From Streptomyces sp. A 4/2 (lineage in GTDB: Bacteria > Actinomycetota > Actinomycetes > Streptomycetales > Streptomycetaceae): 64,000 bases of DNA. The DNA lies in the NCBI RefSeq assembly GCF_940670765.1, contig NZ_CALNVW010000028.1, forward strand, positions 43,100 to 107,099. The letters run 5' to 3'. Both the position numbers and the translations under genes were made by a program. Below the pieces are notes generated by a model. It was not told where the DNA came from. It saw only the letters and a list, made by a program, of their open reading frames with translations, and did no database searches. Shown piece after piece: positions 50,184 through 57,835 of this stretch (positions within the stretch are counted from its first letter, which is position 1; every line of letters begins with the position of its first letter).

Positions 50184-51559
50184 CCGGACCGAACCCCCTG
50201 CTCGTGCTGGACGTCGTGGGCCTCACCCCCCGGCTGCTCGACCACATGCCGCGCCTGAAGTCCCTCGCCGCTGCCGGTTCGCAGGCGCCGCTGTCCACCG
50301 TCCTGCCGGCCGTCACCTGCGCCGCCCAGTCCACCTTCCTCACCGGCACCACCCCCGCCGAACACGGCATCGTCGCCAACGGCTGGTACTTCCGCGAACT
50401 CGGCGAAGTCCTCCTGTGGCGCCAGCACAACGGGCTCGTCGAAGGGGACCGGATCTGGGACGCGGCGCGCCGCGCCCACCCCGGCTACACCGTCGCCAAC
50501 ATCTGCTGGTGGTACGCGATGGGCGCCGACACCGACTTCACCGTCACCCCCCGCCCCGTCTACTACGCGGACGGCCGCAAGGAACCCGACTGCTACACCC
50601 GGCCCCCGTCCCTCCACGACGAACTGACCGAGAAACTCGGCACGTTCCCCCTGTTCCACTTCTGGGGACCGGGCGCGGACATCGTCTCGTCCCGCTGGAT
50701 CGTCGACGCGACCCGCCACCTCCTCGCCACCCGCCACCCCGACCTCGCCCTCAGCTACCTCCCCCACCTCGACTACGACCTCCAGCGCTACGGACCCGAC
50801 GACCCCCGCGCGCACCGGGCGGCGGCGGACCTCGACCGGGTCCTCGCCCCGCTCGTCGACGACGCGCGCGCCGAGGGCCGGACCGTCGTCGCGCTCTCCG
50901 AGTACGGCATCACCCGCGTCAGCCGCCCCGTCGACATCAACCGGGCGCTGCGCCGCGCCGGACTCGTCGAGGTCCACACCCAGGACGGCATGGAGTACCT
51001 CGACCCGATGACGTCCCGGGCCTTCGCCGTCGCCGACCACCAGGTCGCGCACGTCTACGTACGCCGCCCGGAGGACCTCGAAGCCACCCGCGAAGTCCTC
51101 CAGGACCTCGAAGGAATCGGCCAGCTCCTCGACGACGAGGGCAAGAAGAGCCACGGCCTGGACCATCCGCGTTCCGGGGAACTGGTGGCCGTGGCCGAGC
51201 CCGACGCCTGGTTCACGTACTACTACTGGCTCGACGACGCGCGCGCCCCCGACTTCGCACAGCTCGTGGAGATCCACCGCAAGCCGGGTTACGACCCGGT
51301 CGAGCTGTTCATGGACCCGCTCGACCCCTACGTCAGGCTCAAGGCGGCCAAGGCACTGGCGCGCAAGAAGCTCGGCATGCGCTACCGCATGGCCGTCGTA
51401 CCGCTCGATCCCTCACCGGTCCGCGGCAGTCACGGCCGCCTCCCCGCGAGCGACGACGAGGGTCCGCTCATCCTCTGCTCCACCCCCGACGCGGTCCGCG
51501 GCCGGGTCGCGGCGACCGAGGTGAAGTCGCTTCTCCTGCGGCTCGCCGGACTGCACTGA
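50180..51559 (+). CDS. eboF: EboF-like alkaline-phosphatase-superfamily phosphodiesterase
   Basis: 459 residues from GTG at 50180. Starts LLVLDVVGLTPRLLDHMP (first metal Asp), then CAAQSTFLTGTTPAEHGIVANG with the Thr nucleophile region, SYLPHLDYDLQRYGPDD and the second metal site, here VALSEYGITRV, where most relatives have SDHG. The protein ends in a conserved helical part (KAAKALARKKLGMRYRM). No signal peptide, so cytoplasmic. In ebo clusters this nucleotide pyrophosphatase-like enzyme is thought to act on a phosphorylated intermediate. Last gene of the overlapping run. Confidence 0.88.
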   Translation: MTGPNPLLVLDVVGLTPRLLDHMPRLKSLAAAGSQAPLSTVLPAVTCAAQSTFLTGTTPAEHGIVANGWYFRELGEVLLWRQHNGLVEGDRIWDAARRAHPGYTVANICWWYAMGADTDFTVTPRPVYYADGRKEPDCYTRPPSLHDELTEKLGTFPLFHFWGPGADIVSSRWIVDATRHLLATRHPDLALSYLPHLDYDLQRYGPDDPRAHRAAADLDRVLAPLVDDARAEGRTVVALSEYGITRVSRPVDINRALRRAGLVEVHTQDGMEYLDPMTSRAFAVADHQVAHVYVRRPEDLEATREVLQDLEGIGQLLDDEGKKSHGLDHPRSGELVAVAEPDAWFTYYYWLDDARAPDFAQLVEIHRKPGYDPVELFMDPLDPYVRLKAAKALARKKLGMRYRMAVVPLDPSPVRGSHGRLPASDDEGPLILCSTPDAVRGRVAATEVKSLLLRLAGLH

Positions 51560-51625
51560 CCACCGGACCGCCCGTCCAACCATCCGCACAGGCCAACACC
51601 CCGACAGGCATGAGGAGTTCCGCAC

Positions 51626-52720
51626 ATGAGCCGTCATTCCGCAGCCACCGACCCCGACCTCGTCCACAGGCTCAGCCGGCGCAACATGCTCGGTGTCACC
51701 GCGGGCGCCGGCGCTGCCGCTCTCCTCGGAGTCTCCGCGACCCCGGCCGCAGCCGGTGCCAAGGGGCACGAGCAGGGGCAGCACCATGGCGACCACCCCG
51801 GACACGGCGACACGCACGGCAGAACCGGACCGGTCCTGACCCCCGGGCGCCTCGGCATCCAGCTCTACTCGCTGCGCGACAAGATCGCGGAGATCGGCTT
51901 CGCCAAGGTCTTCGACGAGCTGGAGCGCTTCGGCTACGACGAGATCGAGTACGCCGGGTACACCCAGGGCACCGGGGCGATCACCCCGTCCCAGTTGCAC
52001 CGGATCGCCCGCGACCACGGTCTGAACGGCATCGGCAGCCACGTCAACTACTACGACGACAACAACCCCGGCGCCTACAGCTTCGCGCAGAACCTCGACA
52101 AGGTCCTCGACGACGCCCAGACGCTCGGCCTCAAGCACATCGGGACCGCGTCGGGCCCGTTCCGCTACGGATCCACCGTCGACGCCTGGAAGCGGGCCGC
52201 GGCGGACTTCAACACCTACGGCGCCGCGGCGAGGAAGCGCGGCATGAAGTTCTACCAGCACAACCACGGCGACGAGTTCTCGTTCGCCACCGATCAGCCC
52301 GACGTCCGCCTCTACGACGTGCTCCTCGCCGAGACCGACCCGCATCTGGTCTACCTGGAGATGGACATCTACTGGGCGTTCACCGGCCAGTTCCGGTTCA
52401 GCAGGACCGCCGAGGGGAAGCCCGCCCCCTTCGAGCCGCTCGACTACGTACTGAAGCAGCCCGACCGCTACCCGCTCTTCCACGTCAAGGACGGTGTCCA
52501 CGACGAAGCCGCCCGCGACGGCTACGACATGACCGATGTCGGGGACGGGGACATCGACTACAAGACCTTCATCTCGGCGGTGAACCGCACGCACGGCGGT
52601 CGCCGCAGCCACCACTGGCAGGTGGAGCACGATCAGCCGGTGGACTCCTTCGCCTTCGCCCGCAAGTCGGCGGCGCATCTGCACGGGCTCCGCGAGGAGG
52701 CTCACCGGGGCCGGAACTGA
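51626..52720 (+). CDS. Tat-exported sugar phosphate isomerase/epimerase
   Basis: 364 residues. The twin-arginine signal is HRLSRRNMLGVTAGAGAAAL, cleaved near PAAAG; a His-rich stretch (HEQGQHHGDHPGHGDTHG) follows and could bind metal. The TIM barrel begins RLGIQLYSLRDKIAEIGFAK with ligands in FYQHNHGDEF, YLEMDIYW, LFHVKDG and WQVEHDQP. Related enzymes act on 3-keto sugars and inosose outside the cytoplasm. It lies 66 bases after eboF and completes the block. Confidence 0.9.
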   Translation: MSRHSAATDPDLVHRLSRRNMLGVTAGAGAAALLGVSATPAAAGAKGHEQGQHHGDHPGHGDTHGRTGPVLTPGRLGIQLYSLRDKIAEIGFAKVFDELERFGYDEIEYAGYTQGTGAITPSQLHRIARDHGLNGIGSHVNYYDDNNPGAYSFAQNLDKVLDDAQTLGLKHIGTASGPFRYGSTVDAWKRAAADFNTYGAAARKRGMKFYQHNHGDEFSFATDQPDVRLYDVLLAETDPHLVYLEMDIYWAFTGQFRFSRTAEGKPAPFEPLDYVLKQPDRYPLFHVKDGVHDEAARDGYDMTDVGDGDIDYKTFISAVNRTHGGRRSHHWQVEHDQPVDSFAFARKSAAHLHGLREEAHRGRN

Positions 52721-52967
52721 GGGTCCCCGTGGCGGAGGGCCGCGTTCAGCGTCCGGACGAGCTCGGTGGCCGAGTCGGCGGCGCGGGTCGTCCACACCTG
52801 ACTGCCGAGCAGGATCGCGGACCTCTCGGCGTGACGAGCAGATCGGCGAGCTTCTCGACGGCCGCGGGATCACCGGCCGAGCGGGACGACGCCCGATAGC
52901 GGCCCCCCTCGGGCACCCGGGCCTGCTCGGCGGACACCTTCGCGTCGAGCACATCGGGGTCAGGCAT
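52702..52967 (-). pseudogene. Fragment of a TPP-dependent (acetolactate synthase-like) enzyme
   Basis: From ATG at 52967 the frame reads PDPDVLDAKVSAEQARVP ... AVEKLADLLVT, then needs a +1 shift to continue ERSAILLGSQVWTTRAADS ... TELVRTLNAALRH to the stop at 52702. This resembles the central-domain region of acetolactate-synthase-type TPP enzymes, with N- and C-terminal catalytic domains gone. Another ATG with a fair ribosome site just upstream gives only MDLRHA and a stop, as if the 5' end of a gene had been joined to its middle. The 3' end overlaps the isomerase gene by 19 bases. Confidence 0.5.
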
Positions 52968-53367
52968 GGCGAAGATCCATTCCCTTCGTAGGGGTGGTGG
53001 AGCTCTGCCCGATAGATTGCATACAGTCGACGAATACTGAATGGCTCTCCGTCCAGTGGGCGGCGCCCAGAGGGCGTGCTCCCCTTTCCTTCGCGTTTCC
53101 TTCGCGCCGGGGGAGGGGGGGGCATACGCCGCCTTCGCCGGTGGTGACCTGCTCCCGCCGCGATGACGGGCGGCGCAGCGGGGAGTGGGCGGGGAGGGGG
53201 GGTGGGGCGTGCCGGGGAACTTCCCGCAGTGCCGGCTCGCGCACTGGCCGGCGTGCGCTGCCGGGCCGGTCGCTGACCACGGCAAATGCAGGTGAAGGGC
53301 ACCTCAAACCCCTGGTATTGTTGTTCTTGTCGCCGCGGGGAACAAAGTCGCGGTCGACAGACACCTT
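52968..53367. other. 400-base intergenic region before tRNA-Leu
   Basis: Apart from the tRNA promoter (53292-53321) I see an inverted-looking segment near 53003-53032 (ATTGCATACAG and CGAATACTGAATGG) of the kind bound by GntR-type repressors, presumably left from the relic gene, and G-rich runs at 53108-53215. No coding frame is convincing. Confidence 0.4.
53292..53321 (+). promoter_or_regulatory. Probable tRNA-Leu promoter
   Basis: GTGAAG (53292-53297) and TATTGT (53316-53321) are 18 bases apart and 46 bases before the tRNA, as expected for a vegetative sigma-70-type promoter. Confidence 0.4.
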
Positions 53368-53455
53368 GTCCGGGTGGCGGAATGGCAGACGCGCTAGCTT
53401 GAGGTGCTAGTGCCCTTTATCGGGCGTGGGGGTTCAAGTCCCCCCTCGGACACCA
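53368..53455 (+). tRNA. tRNA-Leu (anticodon GAG), CCA encoded
   Basis: 88 bases including CCA. Acceptor GTCCGGG pairs with CTCGGAC (one G-U pair), discriminator A, CCA at 53453-53455. Anticodon stem CTAGC/GCTAG holds loop TTGAGGT with anticodon GAG. A long variable arm (TGCCCTTTATCGGGCG) marks it as class II leucine tRNA; T-arm GGGGGTTCAAGTCCCCC. It is followed by a strong terminator and by the probable island; its last bases recur at 57822. Confidence 0.95.
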
Positions 53456-53456
53456 G
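53443..53456 (+). other. Candidate attL: tRNA 3' end, repeated at 57822
   Basis: CCCTCGGACACCAG, the last 13 bases of the tRNA plus one, is found again exactly at 57822-57835. Confidence 0.5.
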
Positions 53457-53497
53457 AACCAGAGGTAGTTCTCGCAACTGCCCAGGTTGGCTTCATG

Positions 53498-53539
53498 GAA
53501 CTCCCAGCACGGATTCGTCCGGGCTGGGAGTTCTTTTTT
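53498..53539 (+). terminator. Rho-independent terminator of tRNA-Leu
   Basis: GAACTCCCAGC (53498-53508) pairs with GCTGGGAGTTC (53523-53533), 11 bp perfect, then six T (53534-53539). One of the few T-tailed terminators in the window. Confidence 0.9.
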
Positions 53540-53653
53540 GCGTTCGAGGTCTTGTTCGGTGCTGGTGCGCTGAAGGCCTTGGGGATGGCGAGGGTGCCCG
53601 CGTTGACCGGTGATGAACCGCTCCAGGCGCTTGCGAAGGTAGGCGAAGGGCGC

Positions 53654-54919
53654 TCAGCCGCGGTAGCGGGCGCGGCCCACGGCGGCGGTGAGGGTCAGGG
53701 GCACGGTCAGGGCGGCGGCGGTCAGGAAGAGCCCGTGGTAGGCGTGGTGTTCGGCGGGGGCGGCGGCGAGGGTGCTGGCCAAGGCGCTGCCGACGTAGAG
53801 GGCGAGGCCGAACATGGCGACGCCGGTGGCGCGGGCCGTCGGGGACAGCCCGGTGGCCCAGGACTGGATCGTGGAGTGCATGAATGACCAGCCGCCGCCG
53901 AGCAGCAATGCGGTCACCACCAGCGCCGGCACCGACCGGCTCGTCGCGGCGAGACCGAATGCCAGGGCCATCTGGACCCCGCCGGTCACGATGAGCCACG
54001 TCGGCGTCCACCGTCCGACCAGCCGCTTGACCATCTGCGCCGCTGACATGGAGCCCACGCCGTAGAGCGCGGACACCGCGCCCGCCAGCGTGGCCGAGGC
54101 CCCCTGGGCCTCCAGCGCGGGGGCCAGATAGGTCAAGAAGCCCAGCAGGACCGCCCCTTCGAGCATCGCGATGGCCATGACGAACCACTGCCAGCGTGAG
54201 CGCAGCACCACCCGGATCGGGGCGAGCATCGAACCGGCCGGCTCGCGTACGGGTTCCGGCAGCCGACGCAGGGCCATGGCCAGGTACGCGGCGAACAGGC
54301 CGGGGAGTGCGAACACCAGCCGCCAGCTGACGTAGTGCGCCAGGGCCCCGGCGACGACCGTGGCCACTGCCGTCCCCAGCGCGAACGCGGTCATGAGCTC
54401 GCTGAGCGGGCGCTGCCGGACCGCGGCGGGCACGGTGTCGCCGACGTAGGTGATGGACGCGGCGATGGACGCGGCGAAGAAGGCGCCGGCGGCAGCGCGC
54501 GCCACGATCAGCGTCGGGGCGTTCGGGGCGATCACCGAGCACAGCGCGGCGACGGCGGCCCCGGCCAGCGAGAACCGCATGACCGCCACCCGGCCCATCC
54601 GATCGCTGGCCAGGCCCCAGACCGGCTGCATCAGGCCGTAGAAGAGGAAGTACCCGCTGGCCGCGAGCATCACGGTCGGCAGCGAGACGCCGAGTTGGGA
54701 ACCGATCAGCAGCAGCATGGGCGTGATGCAGAAGCGGTCGAAGTTGCTGGCGAACCCGGCGGCACGCAGCAGCCGGAGCGAGGCGGCGGGCAACGCGGAG
54801 GCCGGGCGGGCGGTGAAGTCCGTGGCAGTCGTGTCGGTGCCGTCGGTCGCGGTGCCGTCGGTCGCGGTGCCGGAGATGTGGGCGGAGTCCGAGGTGTCGG
54901 CGGAGTCAGAGATGTCCAC
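53654..54919 (-). CDS. MFS efflux transporter
   Basis: 421 residues from GTG at 54919 with AAAGGAG nine bases upstream. Twelve hydrophobic segments, with the A-motif-like loop GLASDRMGRVAVMRFSLAG between TM2 and TM3 (GxxSDRxGRR type). The first 45 residues are a Ser/Asp/Thr repeat (DISDSADTSDSA, TATDGTATDGT) not found in most MFS. It resembles drug or sugar efflux permeases of the DHA1 type. It is divergent from the XRE gene, which probably controls it. First gene of the presumed island. Confidence 0.88.
   Translation of the reverse strand: MDISDSADTSDSAHISGTATDGTATDGTDTTATDFTARPASALPAASLRLLRAAGFASNFDRFCITPMLLLIGSQLGVSLPTVMLAASGYFLFYGLMQPVWGLASDRMGRVAVMRFSLAGAAVAALCSVIAPNAPTLIVARAAAGAFFAASIAASITYVGDTVPAAVRQRPLSELMTAFALGTAVATVVAGALAHYVSWRLVFALPGLFAAYLAMALRRLPEPVREPAGSMLAPIRVVLRSRWQWFVMAIAMLEGAVLLGFLTYLAPALEAQGASATLAGAVSALYGVGSMSAAQMVKRLVGRWTPTWLIVTGGVQMALAFGLAATSRSVPALVVTALLLGGGWSFMHSTIQSWATGLSPTARATGVAMFGLALYVGSALASTLAAAPAEHHAYHGLFLTAAALTVPLTLTAAVGRARYRG
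54842..54871. repeat. 15-bp perfect duplication in the MFS N-terminus
   Basis: GTCGGTCGCGGTGCC occurs twice in a row (54842-54856, 54857-54871), encoding the TATDG repeats on the minus strand. Confidence 0.9.
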
Positions 54920-55139
54920 GAGGTGCTCCTTTGCTGATCTGCCGACGCTCTCTGGTCGGCAGATCCAGCTCACCATCGCGGTCGCTCCCGGCCGGCCCGC
55001 ATCCGATTACCCTTGCTCATACCCTGGCGCGCGGGTGCCGCGGTCCCAAGGGGGCGCGGGCTCCCGCGCTCGGCCGGGAGCTCTACTGGATCCGCCGGAG
55101 GGCACGACGGGTGGGCGCGTACGGGGAGGAGTGTCCGAT

Positions 55140-56012
55140 ATGCACGGCGTCGGACCGGAAGAGCACGGACAGGCGGGTACGTCCACGGGGCGTGCGCAGG
55201 CGAGTGGCCCACGCAGGGAGCTCGGCGCCTTTCTGCGCTCCAGGCGTGAGCGGCTGACCCCCGGTGAGGTGGGGCTGCCCGGTTCACCACGGCGCCGCAC
55301 CCCGGGGCTACGACGCAGTGAGGTCGCCGAGCTGGCCGGGATCAGCAGCTCCTGGTACGCGTGGCTGGAGCAGGGCCGGGTCCGTACGTCGGAGCAGGTG
55401 CTGCGGTCAGTGGCACGCGCCCTGCGGCTGGACGCGGCTGAGACCGCGCATGTCAGGTCGTTCGTGGAACAGACCGCGCCGGGCGGGTCAGCGCCGGGCT
55501 GGGTGTCGCGGAACCTGCTGTCACTGGTGGAGGCTCTGGCCCCGCACCCGGCCGTGGTGCTCGACCCGCACTGGGACCTGCTGGCCTGGAACACCGGCTA
55601 TGCGGCGCTGCTCACCGACCCGGCGCGGCTGACTCCCAAGCAGCGCAACCTGCTGTGGTTGGTCTTCCGCTGGCAGCCTGCGCGCACGCTGCTCACCGAG
55701 TGGGAGCCGGAGGCCAGGAGTCTGCTCGGCCAGTTCCGTGCGAAGGCGGCCCGCCACCCCGAGGACGGCCGGTATGCCGAGATCACCGAAGAGCTGCTGA
55801 CCGACCCCGACGCGGCTCGGTGGTACGACCGCCGGGAGACCTCGGCCTTTCATCCCGCTGTGCGGCATTTCCGCCACCCTGTGGTGGGTGATCTGAGGCT
55901 GCGCTACGTCAAACTCGCCGCCGTGGACGAGCCTGGCCATCACTTCCTGGCCTACCTGCCCGACGACCGGGCGACAGAGGCGGCGGTGGGTACGCTCGCC
56001 GGGGAGAAGTGA
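55140..56012 (+). CDS. XRE-family regulator with MmyB-like domain
   Basis: 290 residues from ATG at 55140, nine bases after GGAGGA. HTH at about 25-85: LGAFLRSRRERLTPGEVGLP...TPGLRRSEVAELAGISSSWYAWLEQGR, the usual 'RRTPGLRREEVA' pattern of this Streptomyces family. The rest is the MmyB-like ligand domain (AVVLDPHWDLLAWNTGYAALL, NLLWLVFRW, VGDLRLRYVKLA). Such genes usually sit divergent to an SDR or transporter they control; here the MFS gene is 220 bases off. Confidence 0.9.
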   Translation: MHGVGPEEHGQAGTSTGRAQASGPRRELGAFLRSRRERLTPGEVGLPGSPRRRTPGLRRSEVAELAGISSSWYAWLEQGRVRTSEQVLRSVARALRLDAAETAHVRSFVEQTAPGGSAPGWVSRNLLSLVEALAPHPAVVLDPHWDLLAWNTGYAALLTDPARLTPKQRNLLWLVFRWQPARTLLTEWEPEARSLLGQFRAKAARHPEDGRYAEITEELLTDPDAARWYDRRETSAFHPAVRHFRHPVVGDLRLRYVKLAAVDEPGHHFLAYLPDDRATEAAVGTLAGEK

Positions 56013-56068
56013 GCCGACCGGCAGCAGGCGACAGCCCGGTACCGCGGACCGCAGGTGACGGTCCCGGG

Positions 56069-56115
56069 CCCGGGGGAGGAGAGGCCCGCCCCACGGTCGG
56101 CTCCCCTCTCCCGGG
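56069..56115. terminator. Imperfect hairpin between convergent genes
   Basis: CCCGGGGGAGGAGAG (56069-56083) against CTCCCCTCTCCCGGG (56101-56115): 15 bp with one G-U and one mismatch. Lies between the XRE and dehydrogenase genes. Confidence 0.5.
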
Positions 56116-56122
56116 CTGTCCG

Positions 56123-57211
56123 TCAGCTCGTCAGTACGGCCTTCATCACTGAGCCGTCGGCGACCGCGTCCAGCGCGGCGGCGTGCTGTTCCAGCGAGAA
56201 GGGGGTCACCAGGCTCGCGAGGTCGAACCGCGCGCTGAGCGCCGGGAGCAGGCGGACGTACTCGACGAGGTGGGCGCCCGTGAAGGCCCACGACCCGATG
56301 ACGTCCAGCTGCCGGTAGACGATCTGGTGCGGGTTGACGAGGGTGTCACCGGCGTCGGTGTACTGGCCGATGACCAGGTAGGTGCCTCCTCGTCGGACCA
56401 GGGTGAGGCCCTGTCCGACGGCGGCCGGCACCCCGGCGCACTCGATCACCAGGTCGGCCCCGGCCCCGCCGGTGGCAGCCGTCACCTCCCGCAGCACCTG
56501 GCCGGGATCGGTGGCGTCGGCGATGTTCAGATGCACATCGCCGATGCCGGCCGCGGCGGCCTGGGCCAGCCGGCCGGCCGGGCCGCCGACGACGATGACC
56601 CTGGCCGCGCCGGCCAACTGGGCGAAGGCCGCTGCCGCCAGGCCGACCGGGCCGCTGCCTTGCACCACCACGACCTCACCGATCCGCACCGGCCTGCGCT
56701 CGTACAGTGCGTGGGCCACGGTGGGCCCCGCGCAGGCGAGCGACATGGCGGCGAGCGGGTCGGTACCGTCGTCGACCTTGACCACGGTGGTGCCGGGCTG
56801 CAGCACGATGTGGTCGGCCCAGGAGCCGGACAGCTCCGGGCCGTCAGTGAGGGAGCGGTTGACGCCGTAGGTGCGCCGGTTCTCGCACAGGGTCGGTTCG
56901 CGGTGCAGCCGGCAAGCCCGGCAGACGCCGCAGGCGATGGAGGAGGCCCACATCACCGTGTCACCGGCGGCCAGCGGCGCGCCAGTGGCGTCCTGGTGGT
57001 GGCCGGGGCTCAACTCCTTCACCACACCCAGACCTTCGTGACCCAGGACCAGCGGGACGGGGATGTCGAGGTGCCCTTGCTGGAGGTGCAGGTCCGTGCC
57101 GCAGATCCCGCCGTAGCCGCAGGCGACGACCATGCCGCCGTCGGGGGCCTGCGGCAGGTCGAACTCGCGCAGCCGAAGCGGCTTTCCGAACTCCTCCAGG
57201 ACGACGGCGCG
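56123..57211 (-). CDS. Zinc-dependent alcohol dehydrogenase, start codon not found
   Basis: About 362 residues. GroES-like domain with catalytic zinc ligands: Cys in GGICGTDLHLQQGH, the His-Glu pair in VLGHEGLGVV, and the structural-zinc cysteines CGVCRACRLHREPTLC. Rossmann part VVVQGSGPVGLAAAAFAQ. The first family-like residues are RAVVLEEFGKPLRLREF (57211), where relatives have M(K/R)AVVLEEFG, but there is no ATG, GTG or TTG here: the frame runs on into an SDR relic (GPFHLSRALAP). So the 5' end was fused to another gene; whether it is translated is unclear. Member of the medium-chain dehydrogenase family, substrate unknown. Confidence 0.8.
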   Translation of the reverse strand, partial: RAVVLEEFGKPLRLREFDLPQAPDGGMVVACGYGGICGTDLHLQQGHLDIPVPLVLGHEGLGVVKELSPGHHQDATGAPLAAGDTVMWASSIACGVCRACRLHREPTLCENRRTYGVNRSLTDGPELSGSWADHIVLQPGTTVVKVDDGTDPLAAMSLACAGPTVAHALYERRPVRIGEVVVVQGSGPVGLAAAAFAQLAGAARVIVVGGPAGRLAQAAAAGIGDVHLNIADATDPGQVLREVTAATGGAGADLVIECAGVPAAVGQGLTLVRRGGTYLVIGQYTDAGDTLVNPHQIVYRQLDVIGSWAFTGAHLVEYVRLLPALSARFDLASLVTPFSLEQHAAALDAVADGSVMKAVLTS

Positions 57212-57375
57212 TCCGGTGCCGGGCGCGAGGGCACGGCTGAGGTGGAAGGGGCCGAGAGGTTGGTGGCCATGACCGTGTCCCAGTCCTCGGTGGTCACGGA
57301 AAGGAACGGCCGGTCGCGGTTGCCCCCGGCGTTGTTGACGAGCACACGGGGTGCGCCGTGCTCGGCGGTGATCCG
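57212..57375 (-). pseudogene. SDR fragment fused to the dehydrogenase
   Basis: Minus-strand frames read VLVNNAGGNRDRPFLSVTTE and EDWDTVMATNLS, then after a loss of one G (TCGGCCCC at 57248-57255 where TCGGGCCCC would keep frame) GPFHLSRALAP. These are the NNAG, and N-x-x-x-x-F-x-L-x-x-A stretches of a classical short-chain dehydrogenase, cut off before the YxxxK site. Upstream the homology ends at RITAEHG. A relic joined to the alcohol dehydrogenase. Confidence 0.6.
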
Positions 57376-57438
57376 TGAACCGCGCCGGTCTCCGCCGCCC
57401 AGCGCAATACGCACCCCTCCGTCCGCCTCGTCCCGCTG

Positions 57439-57642
57439 GTGGGTGCCCCCGCGGTACGCACCCACCTGGCCCACCCCTCACATGGCGCGCACCCCCAGGC
57501 GGCGCGCTTCGCCGACCGGGCCTGGCGGGCGGCCGGCGAACTGCTGGCCAACGACGCGGCCGTGCGGCTGCCCCGGCACGCGGAGCCGACCGGTGAAACG
57601 CACCCGGGTGACGGCGACGAGGCCGTCACCGGCCAGGCCTGA
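57439..57642 (+). pseudogene. Possible C-terminal gene remnant, unknown family
   Basis: The plus frame reads PQAARFADRAWRAAGELLAN and ends GDGDEAVTGQA with strong G/C at third codon positions over about 60 codons, unlike the other five frames. No start or ribosome site that fits, and no upstream continuation, so it looks like the last part of a lost gene. I cannot name the family. Confidence 0.25.
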
Positions 57643-57746
57643 CCGCTTGCCGGCCGCCCCGCTCCCGGCCGGGTGCGACCACCGCTGATCACTGGTTGGT
57701 GTGTGGGCGAACGAAGGTGGGGCGGTGGCCGCAGGGCGCAGCGTAG

Positions 57747-57771
57747 AACCCGCCCACTGGCTGGGCGGGTT
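57747..57771. terminator. Hairpin inside the island, right end
   Basis: AACCCGCCCA (57747-57756) and TGGGCGGGTT (57762-57771), 10 bp perfect, five-base loop CTGGC. Confidence 0.65.
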
Positions 57772-57821
57772 CGTGGGATGAGGGGCTCGCTCTCGGGAGC
57801 ACACGGGTTGTCCGCGTGGAT

Positions 57822-57835
57822 CCCTCGGACACCAG
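57822..57835 (+). other. Candidate attR: copy of tRNA-Leu 3' end
   Basis: CCCTCGGACACCAG, identical to 53443-53456, including the CCA and the next base. Neither anticodon nor T-arm sequence precedes it. Confidence 0.5.

Larger units (their letters stand above)
53443..57835. mobile_element. Candidate 4.4-kb island in tRNA-Leu, no integrase
   Basis: The segment is bounded by the tRNA-Leu 3' end and a 14-bp direct repeat of it. It holds an MFS transporter, an XRE regulator, a zinc alcohol dehydrogenase and an SDR relic. The right-hand repeat is followed one base later by a strong terminator, as expected for the original tRNA downstream sequence. There is no integrase or excisionase, so it would be a decayed or passively inserted element. 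Confidence 0.45.

Noticed and set aside
53540..57821. Integrase or excisionase gene in the tRNA-Leu segment
   Set aside because: All long frames are explained by the MFS, XRE and dehydrogenase genes; no tyrosine or serine recombinase motif was seen.
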